This document shows, one piece after another, positions 61,043 through 64,000 of a DNA stretch of 64,000 bases. The first letter of the stretch is position 1, and every line of letters starts with the position of its first letter. Below the pieces are notes generated by a model that saw only the letters and a program-made list of their open reading frames with translations, had not been told where the DNA came from and did not search any database. The DNA is taken from positions 16,641,061-16,705,060 of the forward strand of contig CM038912.1 of NCBI GenBank assembly GCA_021904315.1, written 5' to 3'. Made by a program: the position numbers and the translations under genes. Origin of the DNA: Sphagnum magellanicum. Its lineage: Eukaryota > Streptophyta > Sphagnopsida > Sphagnales > Sphagnaceae.

Positions 61043-63816
61043 TCAAATTGAGTAATTGAATAATACAAAAACTATTCATGGATTTTAAATTCTGAACAAA
61101 CAACCCATAAATTACATTCAAATATCATTTCTATCATCTTAATGAGAAATTATCCTTCAAAGATGGGTTGGCACCATTTGAATCATTAAGCTTCTTAAAA
61201 TATATACAAATGCCAAAAAGCATAGGAATCAATATAGGTCTACAAGGAACTTTACAAGCAATGAATCCTGGTATTTCCATAACATGTTTATTTGTATCTG
61301 AACTTAACATGATATCAATATTGTTAGCAAGTAGATTAAACATGTGTGATACCATTAGTTTAATGAAACTAGCAAAAATGACAACAAAACAAAAGTTGGG
61401 TTGTCTAATGATTTGGATCATAAAATACCTTGCCTTAAGTTTTGATAGTTTTGAAGAACTCAATGCAACAACTTTGGATTTATAGATGCAGGTATCTAAA
61501 ATTACACACATATATGTAATTAGTTAAATCCATAAGGTATTCTAAAATGTAGTTGTCATGTTCAAAGAAAATTCAAACTCAAAATTTAATACACTTCACT
61601 GACAACAAATTTCAATATTCACTACTTGCATTTGGTAATCAAAGGGAAATGCCTATCAACATAAGGAATGACAATGGTTAGTAGAATTATTTGATTATGA
61701 AGGAAATGGTTTCTATTAATGTTGGGTGGTTCTCACTTGTTTGGTGAAAACGTTTAAAGTTTTCAATTCATTCTTAGAATGAAAATCAAAGGTTTTTACA
61801 AAATCTAATAACCTTTCTAATAACCTTCTTACCGGTTCTTTCCCATGTGAACATTAAAAGGTATCATTTGGAGGTTGAAGGTAACCTACTAGGGTATTAA
61901 AAAAAGGCATTGGTTTTCAATTGTTAAGGTGTTTAATTAGGTTTAGGTTTTAGTTTTAGTCTAGGTTTTTGGTAGTGTAGCCTCTCAATGGCTTCTTCAA
62001 CACCTCCTTTGGTAGGAGCTTCACAAAGAAGCTTTTCGCTCTTCTACAAAAGGGGGCCAACATGGCCCCACCTTTGTGCTCCATCGTTGGTCTTCTTGCT
62101 TTGTTGTTATTCCTCCTTTTCTACTCTTCATGCCTTGCTATTCCTTGTGTTTTATTGTTAAGCAGTGATGTGCTCCTCCTCCTTTGTGTTTTGTTCTTAT
62201 GAAGTGTTTCATTATTATTCTTATTTTATTTTGTTGTTGCACAATGTTTTGTCGCTCTTCTATGCTTCACTATTCTTTTGCCCACCTAGGTACCCTTCTA
62301 CCCCTTGTTAATTCACTGCTCCTCTGTGATTCACTACTCCCTTGCTAAGATCGGTACTTCCCCCCTTCCTTTTGATTTTGCAGTGTGTTAAAAATTTAGA
62401 ATTGTTTGGGAGGAAGCTTGGAAGCATTCGGCTCCAAGTTAACAATAAATTTCTTTTATTCTTCATTTTTTTTTTGAAATTAATTTTTTAGTTTCCTTCT
62501 TCAATTTAATCCTAGATTTTTATTTTATTTCATTATTTTACTTAATTTTGATAAATTTTTTTTTTTGCAATGGTTATAAGTGAGCTCTCTTCTGATTGCT
62601 TATAAATGTTTAGGTGTAAATGGTTTTGGATCTTTGTAAATATTTAGATAATTTTTAGACCAACAACTAAATCCTTAAAACCTTATAACATTTAAATCAT
62701 TTTATAATTCACAAAATCTTTTGTTTCGTCTTTTCCATTATAATCATACCACATTTGAAAATTAATGGAATCTTCGAGGACTTATGAAATGGTAATAGAA
62801 AATGAATACTATGATATTTTCCCGAATGAAGTTTTTATGAAACATGTATATTTGAATTTGAACAAGATGAAATTTAAAATTTAAAAAAAAAATTGCATTT
62901 TTTTCATGTTTTGTAGCTAATTAATTTTTTTAAATCAAAATTTCACATGAAATTATATATATAATTTTTTAAAAAATATTCTGAAAAGCTAACTTATGAC
63001 AATTTTCACTGAAAACCTAAGCTAACAATTTTTCTAAAAATCGATAGGTTTGAAAACTGGTCGGAATTTGTTTTTCCAAAAATTTCAAATCCTTAAAGGG
63101 TATCAAATTAATTTTTTTAATGAGAACCTCAAAGGTTCTTTAATATGGTTATGATTATTGGAACCACCGATTTTCACAAAAAGTGAGAATTGCCCAACAT
63201 TGTTTTTATTTTCAAGAATCACTTAAATTAGTATTAGAAACACATGTAAGGAATTGTTGTCTTTAAAAAGAAATCACTATCCTTACTACTGACACATATA
63301 AAAATTAATGTTTTGTTAAGGACATGGGCTTTTTTAGTGCTTGCATAATGCATGGTTTCTATAATTTGAGTATTCGTTGTGTAATTAAACATAAGGAAAT
63401 ATAAGGTGTTTAATAATTTGTACTTACCTTAGAAGAACATCAAATTACTTCTTGGAAGAACTTTGGTAGGTATAACAAAGGCTTACCCCAAATGATATAA
63501 AAATAAGATACACTTGGTTGTTTCTTTTCCTCTCTTGTACAACAAATGAGATCCCCCTTAACTAGTATCTGCAACTATTGTAAGTCACCACATGATCAAC
63601 ACTTTATTTGCTTACAAAATTGTAAAATACAATCCATGTGAAACTTGATCAAATGCATTTAAGAAAAGAAGTGGCCTTGAGTGAAATTATTGCTTAAAAT
63701 GTTATTTGTTTTCAACCTCCTTATTCTAAACCTTCAAAATTATAATGGCAAATTTGTTGATCAAACTAGCAAGTTCATTCATCTAAAGTCAAATACTTTC
63801 ACAATTAGGTAATGTG
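61043..63816. other. AT-rich region, no gene recognised
   Basis: No coding family motif in either strand. Several short open frames near 61.1-61.5 kb, one on each strand, have no recognisable domain. Homopolymer A/T runs are frequent. Confidence 0.45.
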
Positions 63817-64000
63817 CATTACAATAAATCTTGTGCCATGTAACCATTCAATTTGCGACTACATGTGATTATTTGTCATTTGGAACTACATTTTATAACT
63901 TTTACAACTAATCTTCATGAACCATCTATTTAATTTGTTTACTATTTTTTAAATTATGATGTGATTACTAAATTGTACATCCTTCCATATTGATTGATTT
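63817..64000 (+). repeat. dispersed repeat copy 2, continues past window end
   Basis: Starts CATTACAATAAATCTTG and follows 50904-51075 in order: ATGTAACCATTCAATTTGC, ATTATTTGTCATTTG, CTTTTACAACTAAT, TTCCATATTGATTG. It is cut by the window end. Confidence 0.75.

Noticed and set aside
61134..61511. Overlapping frames of 105-125 codons on both strands
   Set aside because: No recognisable domain, AT-rich residues, and no splice or promoter support.

Overview
The window reads as nuclear DNA of a land plant. It shows GT-AG introns, a PIE1/SWR1-type chromatin remodeller, a plastid-type granule-bound starch synthase, a plant XB3/XBAT-like ankyrin gene relic and several plant transposon superfamilies. 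Long AT-rich, gene-poor stretches suggest a large genome. A seedless vascular plant (fern or lycophyte) is my guess, but the sequence does not settle the species.

Layout. 1-5875 (+): the last eight exons of a PIE1/SWR1-like ATPase gene, including its SANT/Myb-like domain and a large C-terminal exon. 7494-13652 (-): a complete 13-coding-exon GBSSI (waxy-type) gene, convergent with PIE1. It probably has a leader intron reaching to about 14.7 kb, and it carries an apparent one-base deletion in coding exon 2. 14.87-16.4 kb: a transposon fragment and a 63-bp minisatellite. 22.0-24.3 kb (-): a broken XB3/XBAT-like ankyrin E3 ligase gene. 25442-34831: a pogo/Lemi-type DNA transposon with TA target duplications. 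A 7.2-kb Ty3/gypsy chromovirus, with LTRs, PBS, PPT, CTGTT duplications and chromodomain, is inserted near the 3' end of its transposase. 34.8-64 kb: AT-rich repeat territory. It holds a Tourist-like MITE (44514-44894), two members of a CAGTG-ended foldback family (45.36-47.3 kb), a decayed Ty3 integrase (about 49.6-50.3 kb), a 58-bp minisatellite, and a non-autonomous CACTA element (58766-61039) filled with a degenerate satellite.

The two host genes act in different places: H2A.Z deposition in the nucleus and amylose synthesis in the plastid. I see no sign that they work together. The rest is mainly a record of transposition and decay. No wholly new system is evident. The points most worth checking are the GBSSI frameshift, the nested pogo/chromovirus with its C-to-T style nonsense changes, and the CACTA and foldback families. 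All exon boundaries and comparisons were made by eye.
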